DNA of 64,000 nucleotides from CALKJU01 sp035326425. GTDB lineage: Bacteria; Pseudomonadota; Alphaproteobacteria; Geminicoccales; Geminicoccaceae. This document shows, one piece after another, positions 17,017-24,360 of this stretch. Within the stretch, counting starts at the first letter, position 1. Every line of letters starts with the position of its first letter. Both the position numbers and the translations under genes were made by a program. Location: the NCBI GenBank assembly GCA_035326425.1, contig DAOLFG010000016.1, positions 1 to 64,000 on the forward strand, in the 5' to 3' direction. Under the pieces are notes generated by a model, which saw nothing but the letters and a program-made list of their open reading frames with translations, was not told the DNA's origin and searched no databases.

Positions 17017-17784
17017 ATGTTCCGACTGGACGGGCAGGTTGCCCTGATCACCGGCGGCGCCAGCGGCATCGGCGCCGCCACCGGCCTGCTGATGGCATCG
17101 CTCGGCGCTGCGGTCGCCGTGGTCGACATCAATGCCGCAGGCGCCGAGGCGGTGGCGGCGCAGATCGAGGGCAAGGGCGGCAGGGCCCTGCCGCTCGCCG
17201 CCGATATCGCCGACGCGCAGGCGATCGGCGCCGCGTTCAACCGTACCGTCGAGACATTCGGCAAGCTCGACATCGTCGTCGCCAACGGCGCCATTCAGCG
17301 CCACGACCGCGATCTGCCGATCCACGAGCTCGAGGAGAGCGCCTGGGACGAGACCCAGAACGTCAATCTGCGCGGCACCTTCCTCACCTGCCGGGCTGGT
17401 GTTCGTCAGATGCTGGCGCAAGGCAGCGGCGGCAGCATCGTCGTGGTCGCCTCGGTCGCCGGGCTCGGCGGCAACTCCCGCAACACCTCCTATGGCGTGA
17501 GCAAGGGGGGAGCCATCCAGCTGGGGCGGCTCATCGCCGGCAACTATGCCCGCAAGGGCATACGCTGCAACATCGTCTGCCCGGGGGCGCTGGTCACCAC
17601 ACCCAACCACGACCTGCACCCCGATCCGGAAGCCCGCGCCAGGCGGCTGGCTGAGAAGATCCCCCTCGGCAGGCCCGGCCAGCACGAGGAGATCGCACCG
17701 ATGATCGTGTTCCTCGCCTCGCCGGCCGCCGGCTATGCCACCGGCGGGGTCTTCGTCGTCGACGGCGGCCTGACCGCGGTGTGA
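17017..17784 (+). CDS. SDR-family oxidoreductase (second of operon)
   Basis: Classical SDR of 255 residues with TGGASGIG, catalytic YGVSK and C-terminal VFVVDGG. The usual NNAG motif is VANGA, so the first Asn is changed, while the Asp in LAADIAD that contacts adenine is present. It starts 11 bp after the tandem nitrilase gene behind a GGGAG sequence and ends in an overlap with the amidohydrolase gene. It is only moderately similar to the SDR at 13523, so the two probably act on different steps. Confidence 0.87.
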   Translation: MFRLDGQVALITGGASGIGAATGLLMASLGAAVAVVDINAAGAEAVAAQIEGKGGRALPLAADIADAQAIGAAFNRTVETFGKLDIVVANGAIQRHDRDLPIHELEESAWDETQNVNLRGTFLTCRAGVRQMLAQGSGGSIVVVASVAGLGGNSRNTSYGVSKGGAIQLGRLIAGNYARKGIRCNIVCPGALVTTPNHDLHPDPEARARRLAEKIPLGRPGQHEEIAPMIVFLASPAAGYATGGVFVVDGGLTAV

Positions 17785-18548
17785 GAATCAACGTGATGCG
17801 GCCCGCCATCGTCGACGTGCACACCCACATCGGCCTTTCGCTGCAGTCGAACGTCGATACGACCGAGGACGCGCTGCTCGCCGCCATGCAGCGCTACGGC
17901 ATGGCGGCGGCTCTGGTCATGCCGCAGCCCCGGCCCGGCATGGAGGTGGCCGAGACGCACGACCGGATCGCCCGGTTCGCCGAGGGCCATCCGGGGCGCA
18001 TCTTCGGCATCGCCAACGTCAATCCGCTGGTCGCCGAGGCGGACTATCGGCGCGAGACCATCCGCTGCGTGCGCGAGCTGGGTTTTCGCGCCATCAAGAT
18101 CCATCCGCAGGGCCATGCGGTGGCTCCCAACAGCCCGCGCTGCGCCATCGTCTTCGCCCTGGCCCGGGAGCTCGGCGTGCCGGTGGTGATCCATACCGGC
18201 ACCGGCGTGCCGCTGGCGCTGCCCTCGCTCGCCATCCCACCGGCGCTGGCGCATCCGGACGTGACCATATCGCTGGCCCATGCCGGCTTCTCGGTCTTTT
18301 CCGCCGAGGCCGTGGTCGCTGCCCAGGTCTGCCCGAACATCGTCCTCGAGCCCTCATGGTGCACCGCCGGCCAGATCGCCGGCATGGTCAAGGCGCTCGG
18401 CCGCGACCGGGTGATGTTCGGCTCCGACCACATCAGCAACATCCCCGTCGAGCTGGCCAAGCTCGACGGGATCGGCATGGCCGAGGCCGAGGCCGCCGCT
18501 TATCTCGCCGGCACGGCGCGCCGGGTCTTTGCCCTGCCACCATCATGA
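17781..18548 (+). CDS. Amidohydrolase-2 family metal-dependent hydrolase
   Basis: TIM-barrel hydrolase or decarboxylase of 255 residues. The first metal motif DVHTH is at residues 12-16. KIHPQ, VIHTGTG and SLAHAG follow as the lysine and histidine strands, and the final metal-binding Asp is in FGSDH. The GTG start overlaps the SDR stop by 4 bp; an in-frame ATG at 17796 is an alternative. PF04909 members include lactonases and decarboxylases, and a lactonase acting before the dehydratase would make sense in a sugar-acid pathway. That role is inference. Confidence 0.82.
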   Translation: MRINVMRPAIVDVHTHIGLSLQSNVDTTEDALLAAMQRYGMAAALVMPQPRPGMEVAETHDRIARFAEGHPGRIFGIANVNPLVAEADYRRETIRCVRELGFRAIKIHPQGHAVAPNSPRCAIVFALARELGVPVVIHTGTGVPLALPSLAIPPALAHPDVTISLAHAGFSVFSAEAVVAAQVCPNIVLEPSWCTAGQIAGMVKALGRDRVMFGSDHISNIPVELAKLDGIGMAEAEAAAYLAGTARRVFALPPS

Positions 18549-20182
18549 GCTGGCAGCGTCTCGGCCGCCGGCCGGGCGGCACCGTCGCAGCCCTGGCCGT
18601 GGCCGACGGTGGATTGCTGGTGGCCACCTTGGCCGGCGTCTTCGCTCGCGGCCGGGACGGATGGTTGCCGCTCGGCCCAGCGCCGTTGACGACGGCGGTT
18701 TCGGCCGATGGCTCGCTGGTGCTGGCTGCCGACAGCCGCGGAATCCATGTGTCGCGCGATGCCGGCCACAGCTGGCGCCTGGCGCTGCAGAGCAGCGCCG
18801 CAACGGCCGTCGTGGCTGCCGGGCCCGTTCTCCTCGCCGCATCGGCCGAGGACGGCGTGCAGCGCTCGCAGGATGCAGGGGAGAGCTGGGCCACGGCCAA
18901 TGCCGGCCTCCTCGATCTGGAGGTCCTGGCGCTGGCGGCCTCGCCGCGATGCGCGGAGAACGGCTTCGCTCTCGCCGGCACGGCCAGCGGCCTGTTCCTG
19001 TCGCGCAACGCCGGCCGGTCGTGGCGCTCAGTCGATCTCGATCCGGACGAGACTGTCGTGCAGGCCCTGGCGATCTCGCCGTTCCCGGACAGCGCCGCGA
19101 CCGCCCTGGCCGGGACGACCGCGCATGGGCTGTTCATGACCCGCGACGCTGGCGCGAGCTGGATGCCCTTGTCGGGTATCGAGGGCAGCGTCTCGGCCGT
19201 GGCGATCGGCGATGGCGGCATGGCGGCCGCCGCTGCCGGGACCGTGTGGCTGTCGAAGGATGGCGGGAGCTGGCGGACCACGGCCGATCCCGGTGCGCCT
19301 GTGCTGGCGCTCGCCTACACGGCGAGTGGGCTCGTCGCCGGCCTGGCCGGCCTCGGAATCGCCGTTCTCGATGCGGATGGTGTCACCTGGAGGCCCGATC
19401 CCAGCCTGGCAGCCAGCCTGACGACCAGGCTGCGCTGGAGTGGCGGCTGGACGCTCGCCTTGGGCCCGGATGGAGCGATCGGCGTTTCCGAGGATGCCGG
19501 CCGCAGCTGGAGCACGCACGCCACGGCCAATGCCGGCACAGCGCGCGATCTCGTTCGCTGGCCGGCGGACGGCCCCATCTGGTTGCTGGCCGAGACGGGC
19601 CTGATGCGCAGCATCGACCGGGGACGTGGCTGGGAGCAGCGCGGGACGGGCGGGAGTGCCCTGGCGTCGTCCACGGCCCTGTGGAGTGCCGGGACGAACG
19701 GGAGCCTGCGATCCACTGCCGATGGCCTCACCTGGATCGAGCATCCGGCCTGCCCCGGGGGAACGATCGAGCATCTTGCAATGGCGCCGGACGAGTCGCC
19801 GCTTGCCGCCACCGCGGACGGATTGTGGCTGCTCGAGGGCAGCCTGTGGGAACAGGTGCTCGACGGGCCGGTGTCGCTGGTGGCGTCAGGCAGATCGCAC
19901 CACCTGGCGGCTGTCGGCACCACCGTGCTGATCGGCCGTCATGACGAGGAAGGCTGGCAGGTGGCGGAGCTCGGCCACGGCATCGGGTCGATACGAGCAT
20001 TGCTCGCCGAGCCCATCGTGGTCGGGACGGCGATCGGAGCCGTTCGCTCGCCAGACCAGGGCAGGCGTTTTCTGGCGCCCGATGCCGATGGCCCGCCATC
20101 GGTCATGGCGCTGGCGGCGCTGCCCGGCGGCGAAATCCTGGCTGCGGACGCGACGGGCACGCTCTGGCGCTGGCGGCAATGA
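18545..20182 (+). CDS. Asp-box (BNR-repeat) beta-propeller protein
   Basis: Protein of 545 residues built from repeated Asp-box motifs of the S-x-D-x-G-x-x-W type, for example SRDAGHSW, SQDAGESW, SRNAGRSW, TRDAGASW, SEDAGRSW, plus degenerate forms such as SIDRGRGW and SPDQGRRF. At least eight copies spaced by 40-100 residues indicate one or two beta-propellers, as in sialidase-fold and Ycf48-like proteins. No signal peptide, lipobox or membrane segment is seen, so it is probably cytoplasmic. None of the sialidase catalytic residues (Arg triad, Tyr) can be placed, so it is more likely a binding or assembly protein. Both ends overlap neighbours by 4 bp, tightly coupling it to the GroEL-like gene. 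Confidence 0.75.
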   Translation: MSWQRLGRRPGGTVAALAVADGGLLVATLAGVFARGRDGWLPLGPAPLTTAVSADGSLVLAADSRGIHVSRDAGHSWRLALQSSAATAVVAAGPVLLAASAEDGVQRSQDAGESWATANAGLLDLEVLALAASPRCAENGFALAGTASGLFLSRNAGRSWRSVDLDPDETVVQALAISPFPDSAATALAGTTAHGLFMTRDAGASWMPLSGIEGSVSAVAIGDGGMAAAAAGTVWLSKDGGSWRTTADPGAPVLALAYTASGLVAGLAGLGIAVLDADGVTWRPDPSLAASLTTRLRWSGGWTLALGPDGAIGVSEDAGRSWSTHATANAGTARDLVRWPADGPIWLLAETGLMRSIDRGRGWEQRGTGGSALASSTALWSAGTNGSLRSTADGLTWIEHPACPGGTIEHLAMAPDESPLAATADGLWLLEGSLWEQVLDGPVSLVASGRSHHLAAVGTTVLIGRHDEEGWQVAELGHGIGSIRALLAEPIVVGTAIGAVRSPDQGRRFLAPDADGPPSVMALAALPGGEILAADATGTLWRWRQ

Positions 20183-21750
20183 TCCTCTTCGGAGCGGAGG
20201 CACGCGCGGCCCTGCTGCGCGGCGCCGAGCTGATGACGGCGCTGATCGAGCCGACCCTCGGACCAAAGCCTCGAACCGTGCTGATGGGCCCGATCGTCGG
20301 CGCCCGCCTGCCCGAAATCCTCGATCACGCGGCGACCATCGCCCGCCGCGTCCATACCTTGGCCGATAGCGCCGAGAACGCCGGCGCCATGCTGATCCGC
20401 GACGTCGTCTGCCGGGTGAGCGAGAAGGCGGGCGATGGCGGGGCGACGGCTGCGCTGATGGCCTGTGCGCTGTTGCGCGAGGCCACCCGCATGGTGGCCG
20501 GCGGCGTCGATCCGCGTCTCGTCGCCCGCGGGGTTGCATGCGCGAGTTTCGCCGCCGTCCGGTCGTTGCGCGAAATGGCGCGGCCAGTCGGTGGGCGCGA
20601 GTCGCTGACAAGGATGCTGATGGTCGGGCTGAGAGACGCCGAGCTGGCCACCATGGTCGCGGAAGCCGTCGAAGCGGTCGGCGAGGACGGCCTGGTCTCG
20701 GTCGAGGACGCGCTCGAGCCGCGCACGAGCTGCGAATATGTCGACGGCATGCGCTGGGACAAGGGCTGGCTCGGCCCTGCCATGGCGCCGAAGGCCGGTG
20801 GTGCCCACAGGCTCCTCGAGCCGCGTATCCTCGTCACCGATCTCGCGATCGAGCGGGTGGAACAGCTGTTGCCCGTGCTCGAGGCTTGCGGGCGCCTGGG
20901 TGGCCCGAATCTGCTGATCGTGGCCCCCGCCATTGCCGGCCCCGCATCGGCGTTGCTGCACGTCAACCGTGGACGTGGCGTCGTCGCCGAGGTGGCCGCC
21001 GTCGGGCTGCCGTCGGTCGGGGGCATCGGCCGGGAGATCGGGCTCGACATCGCCGCCGCTACCGGCGGGCGGATGATCTGCGGCGAAGCAGGCCAACGCC
21101 TGGAGGAGGTCTCGGCGGACGACCTCGGCACAGCCCGGCTGGGCTGGGTGCGGCGGCGCCAGTTCGGCATCATCGGCGGGCATGGATCGCGCGCGGCCAT
21201 TCGTGCGCGGCTGCAGGAAGCGCGCGCGGCCCTGAAGCTCGCCGAGCCCGATGCGTGGCTCGCCAAGCGCTGCCGGGAGCGGATCGGCAATCTCAACGGC
21301 GTGGGCTGCGTGATCGCGGTCGGAGGCCATACCGAGAGCGCCAGAACGGAGCTGCGCCTCCGGGTCGAGGCGGCAGTGGCATCGGCCCGGGCGGCCCTCC
21401 GGGATGGCGTCGTGCCGGGTGGCGGCAGCGCTCTCGTCGCCGTTTCCAACGCTTTCGGCGACGGTGCGGCGGCGGGAATCGACGTCGGTGCGCGCGCACT
21501 GGCGACGGCGCTGACCGCGCCGATGCGCTCGATTCTCGTCCGCTCGGGCATCGAGCCCGGTCCCGTCGTCGATCAGGCCAGAACGAGAGGTTCGAGCCAA
21601 GCCTTCGATGCGCTCCGACGCGAATGGCGGCCCATCGAATCGGGTATCGTCGACACTTTGGCCGCCGCCAGTACCGCGATCGATGTGGCGTCGAGCGCCC
21701 TTGTCGCCGTCATCGGGGCCGAGGCAGTCGTTGGTCAGAAAGGGAAATAA
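20179..21750 (+). CDS. Divergent GroEL/Cpn60-like chaperonin with altered ATPase site
   Basis: Protein of 523 residues that follows group I chaperonin order from end to end: PTLGPK (residues 25-30), AGDGGAT (84-90, GroEL AGDGTTT), VSVEDAL, LLPVLEACG (230-238), AAATGG, a GVVPGGG block (410-416) and SGIVD near 490. The apical binding helices, LLPVLEA and ALLHVNRGRG, are kept. The nucleotide site is not: A398 replaces catalytic Asp398 of GroEL, the TTT of GDGTTT is G-A-T, and the Asp52 strand is changed. The C-terminal GGM tail is absent and no groES lies nearby. It is the last gene of a 12-gene catabolic operon, in ATGA overlap with the beta-propeller gene. It may be a dedicated, slow or non-cycling chaperone or scaffold. 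That role is inference. Confidence 0.85.
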   Translation: MILFGAEARAALLRGAELMTALIEPTLGPKPRTVLMGPIVGARLPEILDHAATIARRVHTLADSAENAGAMLIRDVVCRVSEKAGDGGATAALMACALLREATRMVAGGVDPRLVARGVACASFAAVRSLREMARPVGGRESLTRMLMVGLRDAELATMVAEAVEAVGEDGLVSVEDALEPRTSCEYVDGMRWDKGWLGPAMAPKAGGAHRLLEPRILVTDLAIERVEQLLPVLEACGRLGGPNLLIVAPAIAGPASALLHVNRGRGVVAEVAAVGLPSVGGIGREIGLDIAAATGGRMICGEAGQRLEEVSADDLGTARLGWVRRRQFGIIGGHGSRAAIRARLQEARAALKLAEPDAWLAKRCRERIGNLNGVGCVIAVGGHTESARTELRLRVEAAVASARAALRDGVVPGGGSALVAVSNAFGDGAAAGIDVGARALATALTAPMRSILVRSGIEPGPVVDQARTRGSSQAFDALRREWRPIESGIVDTLAAASTAIDVASSALVAVIGAEAVVGQKGK

Positions 21751-22030
21751 TACATATCCCCTACTTGAATTTGTATAAATTTGATTGCTGTCTAATGATA
21801 TGAATTTGTGAAGGCCTATCGTTGTATGAATGCTGTCTTTTACCAGGACTCGGGTCGAGCTGGCGCTGATGCGCGGCGGGCACCACAAGGTCGCCCGCGC
21901 CTATGTGCAGGCTCGCATGCCGGCTGGCGACCGCGGCGAGAACGATCCCGTCGGTTGCCGAGATGGCGGAAAGATGCTGTGCCCGCGCTATGGTGCCAAG
22001 GGGCGGCGCTGGGCGCCGGCGATGCCACGA
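21751..22030. other. AT-rich intergenic region between convergent genes
   Basis: The first 60 bases are strikingly AT-rich against the surrounding GC-rich DNA and contain GAATTTGT twice and a small inverted repeat AATTTGTATAAATT near 21768-21781. This may serve as a terminator region between the GroEL-like gene and the opposing LacI gene, but no stable GC stem with a T-run is visible. The remaining 220 bases show no recognisable gene. Confidence 0.4.
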
Positions 22031-23062
22031 TCACGCACTCGATACCGGGCCAGTCGACTCACGGGCGACGAGCTGCACGGCATATTCGGTATAGGTCGTC
22101 AGCGCGTCGCGATGCTTGATACGCTCCGCCAGGCGACGCACGCCGCTTGCGCCGAGCCCGTCGCAATCCACCCTGACCGTGGAGAGAGGGCAGGACGTCA
22201 TGGCCGCGGTCGGGATGTCGTCGAAGCCGACGATCGAGATGTCGTGGGGCACGCGCAAGCCGGCCTCGAAGACGGCGGTCATGGCACCGAACGCACTCGC
22301 ATCGTTGCAGCATTGGATCGCGGTGAAGCCTCGGCCGGCTGGCCGTTCGAGCCGTGCCTTGACGGCTGCATAGGCAACATCGGTCCGCATCGCGGCGAGC
22401 TCGACGACGAGATCGTCGGCGATCGCCACTCCAGCCTCACGCAACGCCTCGATGTAGCCCACCTGCCGGTCGCGGATCGTCGGGCGAGGCGAGTAGGTCA
22501 GCGCGAGTATCCTCTCGTGGCCCAAGTCCAGCAGATGCCGGGCGGCCAGATAGCCGCCGGCCCGATTGGCCGGCGCCACCGCGTCGAGGCGCATGGTCGG
22601 CTCGCGGCCGTTGACGATCACGCCGGGAATCCGCCGGCGGAGCAGGTGCTCGATCACCGTCTCGTCCTGCATCGACAGGAGGAGATATCCGTCGGGTGCG
22701 GCGCCCTCGCCGCCGAGTGCCGCCGGGCGTCCCGGGCCCAGCAGGCTCAGGGACAATGAGATGCCGAGCTCCCGGCATTCGCTCTCGATGCCGCGCATGA
22801 GCCCCTGCACGAAATCTCCGGCACCCACCTCCATGACGTTCAGGTTCGAGACGATGGTGAAGGTCGTCGATGCGGCGGTGCTGCCTGCGTAATTGAGCTG
22901 CTCCGCCGCCGATTGCACGCGGGCACGCACCACGGCGGAGATGCCGGGTGCGCCGCTCAGCGCACGTGACGCCGTGCTGATCGCGACACCCGCCTCCTCC
23001 GCGATCTCACGCAACGTGACCTTGGCGGCCGAGGCCCGTGACGGGAGTGCCGCATCCGCCAT
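22031..23062 (-). CDS. LacI-family transcriptional regulator
   Basis: Regulator of 343 residues. The N-terminal helix-turn-helix reads VTLREIAEEAGVAISTASRA, including the hinge-type LSGAPGIS. The periplasmic-binding-like sugar domain follows, with GFDDIPTAAM near the end as in most LacI members. ATG 23062 is chosen because AAGGA lies seven bases upstream; two earlier in-frame ATGs lie in poorly coding sequence. It is transcribed in the same direction as the lyase genes upstream of it and probably controls the oligo-uronide locus. Paired inverted repeats suitable as operators lie about 160-210 bp upstream. Confidence 0.88.
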   Translation of the reverse strand: MADAALPSRASAAKVTLREIAEEAGVAISTASRALSGAPGISAVVRARVQSAAEQLNYAGSTAASTTFTIVSNLNVMEVGAGDFVQGLMRGIESECRELGISLSLSLLGPGRPAALGGEGAAPDGYLLLSMQDETVIEHLLRRRIPGVIVNGREPTMRLDAVAPANRAGGYLAARHLLDLGHERILALTYSPRPTIRDRQVGYIEALREAGVAIADDLVVELAAMRTDVAYAAVKARLERPAGRGFTAIQCCNDASAFGAMTAVFEAGLRVPHDISIVGFDDIPTAAMTSCPLSTVRVDCDGLGASGVRRLAERIKHRDALTTYTEYAVQLVARESTGPVSSA

Positions 23063-23220
23063 GAACCCGTCCTTCATGACAGGCTGGCGGCTGCGCCTGC
23101 GCAGGGAAGCCCCACGGCCCCACACACGACGTTCCGGCGGCTGCATGGCAGTTGGATCATCGTCCCCTCTCGGCATCGCCCGTGAGCTGTACGTTCATCG
23201 CAGATTTGCGGAAGATGTCA

Positions 23221-23267
23221 AATTTTCCGTTTCGATACGAAATTTTGCGAGACTACGGAAAATTCCG
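23221..23267. promoter_or_regulatory. Paired LacI-type operator candidates upstream of the LacI gene
   Basis: Perfect 10-bp inverted arms AATTTTCCGT (23221-23230) and ACGGAAAATT (23255-23264) flank TTTCG-ATA-CGAAA (23230-23242), itself an inverted repeat. The right arm forms CGGAA-AA-TTCCG (23256-23267), a LacI-sized palindrome. The block is AT-rich and lies in the non-coding stretch between the LacI gene and the lyase-associated gene. Assignment to this regulator is by proximity. Confidence 0.5.
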
Positions 23268-23541
23268 TTGACAGCATGCAAAGGCTCTGGAACCCTTGCG
23301 GTGCCGGCTGCGTGCGCCGCATGCAGATGGAATCGGGGGAGGAACCCGTGGGGTCAGCGATGGCGGTATGCCGCGGGGCGGACGTGAGTGCGCGACGCCT
23401 GGATCGGGCTCCGGATGCGGCAGCCCGCTGCTGCTTCAGCCAGACGGCAGCAAGGTGATCCCTACCGGCCTCGAACGGCCCGGCCTGCTCCCGCAGGATG
23501 ATGCGCGGCGCGTGATGGAGCGCGCGCCATCTGCCCGTCGA
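23268..23541. other. Intergenic stretch without a recognisable gene
   Basis: Apart from the operator-like repeats just before it and a TTGACA on the plus strand at 23268-23273, I see no supported gene here. Open frames are short, have no ribosome binding site, and do not resemble known families. Confidence 0.4.
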
Positions 23542-24342
23542 TCAGCCGGCAGTCGCGAGGTCTCGGCCCCAGAGCTCGATCTGGGTCAGCGCAGGGAAGG
23601 GCGACGGGTCGTCGGCCTTGACCAGCGAATGCAGCCGGACCCATTCGGCTTCGCGGGGCGTCAAGGCGAAGGATTGGCCGGCACCCGTCTTGGCGAGCGG
23701 GAGCGTGACCGTCTCGCCGTCCGAGAAGGTCAGGCTCGCCTGCTCCCACCAGGCGTCGTGCGGGAAGTCGGCGCGGAGGTAGACGACAGCCTCGTCGATC
23801 TGGACCGGCCTGCCGAACGCCACCACGAGAGCGGCCTCGGGATCACGGTTGATGCCCCAGCTGGTGTAGGGCCAGCGGCCGTGGTCGTCGTTGGCCTTCT
23901 CGCCGTCGATGGCGTTGCGCGCGGCGAAGACGGCCTCGCCCCGGGTCTCGACGTTCGCCGAGGCGTGGGGAAAGAGCGTGTCGTTGGCGTGGTCGTCCCA
24001 GGGGTTGAAGGCGAGATTGCGGCGGGCCGCGACCTCTTCTGCACGGGCGGCGCGCACCGCCAGCCGATGCCGCGACCCGGCGAAGGCATTGGGCGAGTAG
24101 GCGATGCGCCGCTGGCCGAAGGGAACGGCCAGCGCGTAGGTCTCGCCGGCGAGATAGACGACGGCCGGCGGCATCGCGTCGTCGAGCGACAGGACGATGT
24201 GGCAGCCGGGCGTGTCGGTCTCGACCGCGATCCGATCGCCGTCCTGGTATTCGGCCCGATGGACCAGGAAGGTCTCGTCGGCGGCTGTGGCGCTGGCAAT
24301 CACCCGGCCCGCGGTGTCGATGACTTTCAACGTGAGCTGCAT
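23542..24342 (-). CDS. Carbohydrate-binding-like protein (discoidin-type domain) linked to the lyase
   Basis: Protein of 266 residues without signal peptide. The C-terminal half (about 115-262) resembles a galactose-binding, F5/8 type C-like beta-sandwich: it has NLAFNPWDDH and SWGINRDPEAALVVAFGRP, and it ends with LTQIELWGRD. The N-terminal half is an additional beta-rich domain. It lies 18 bp downstream of the heparinase-type gene on the same strand and probably forms a functional unit with it. It could present polysaccharide chains or be a structural domain of the lyase encoded separately. The exact family is not certain. Confidence 0.6.
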   Translation of the reverse strand: MQLTLKVIDTAGRVIASATAADETFLVHRAEYQDGDRIAVETDTPGCHIVLSLDDAMPPAVVYLAGETYALAVPFGQRRIAYSPNAFAGSRHRLAVRAARAEEVAARRNLAFNPWDDHANDTLFPHASANVETRGEAVFAARNAIDGEKANDDHGRWPYTSWGINRDPEAALVVAFGRPVQIDEAVVYLRADFPHDAWWEQASLTFSDGETVTLPLAKTGAGQSFALTPREAEWVRLHSLVKADDPSPFPALTQIELWGRDLATAG

Positions 24343-24360
24343 CCGCCCGGGCCTTCCTTC

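Noticed and set aside
18545..20182. Calling the Asp-box protein a sialidase
   Set aside because: Asp-boxes alone are structural; the arginine triad, catalytic Asp and Tyr-Glu pair cannot be located, and there is no signal peptide.
21751..21815. AT-rich block as an origin or attachment site
   Set aside because: No iterated boxes, integrase gene or tRNA end nearby; local AT-richness between convergent genes is enough to explain it.
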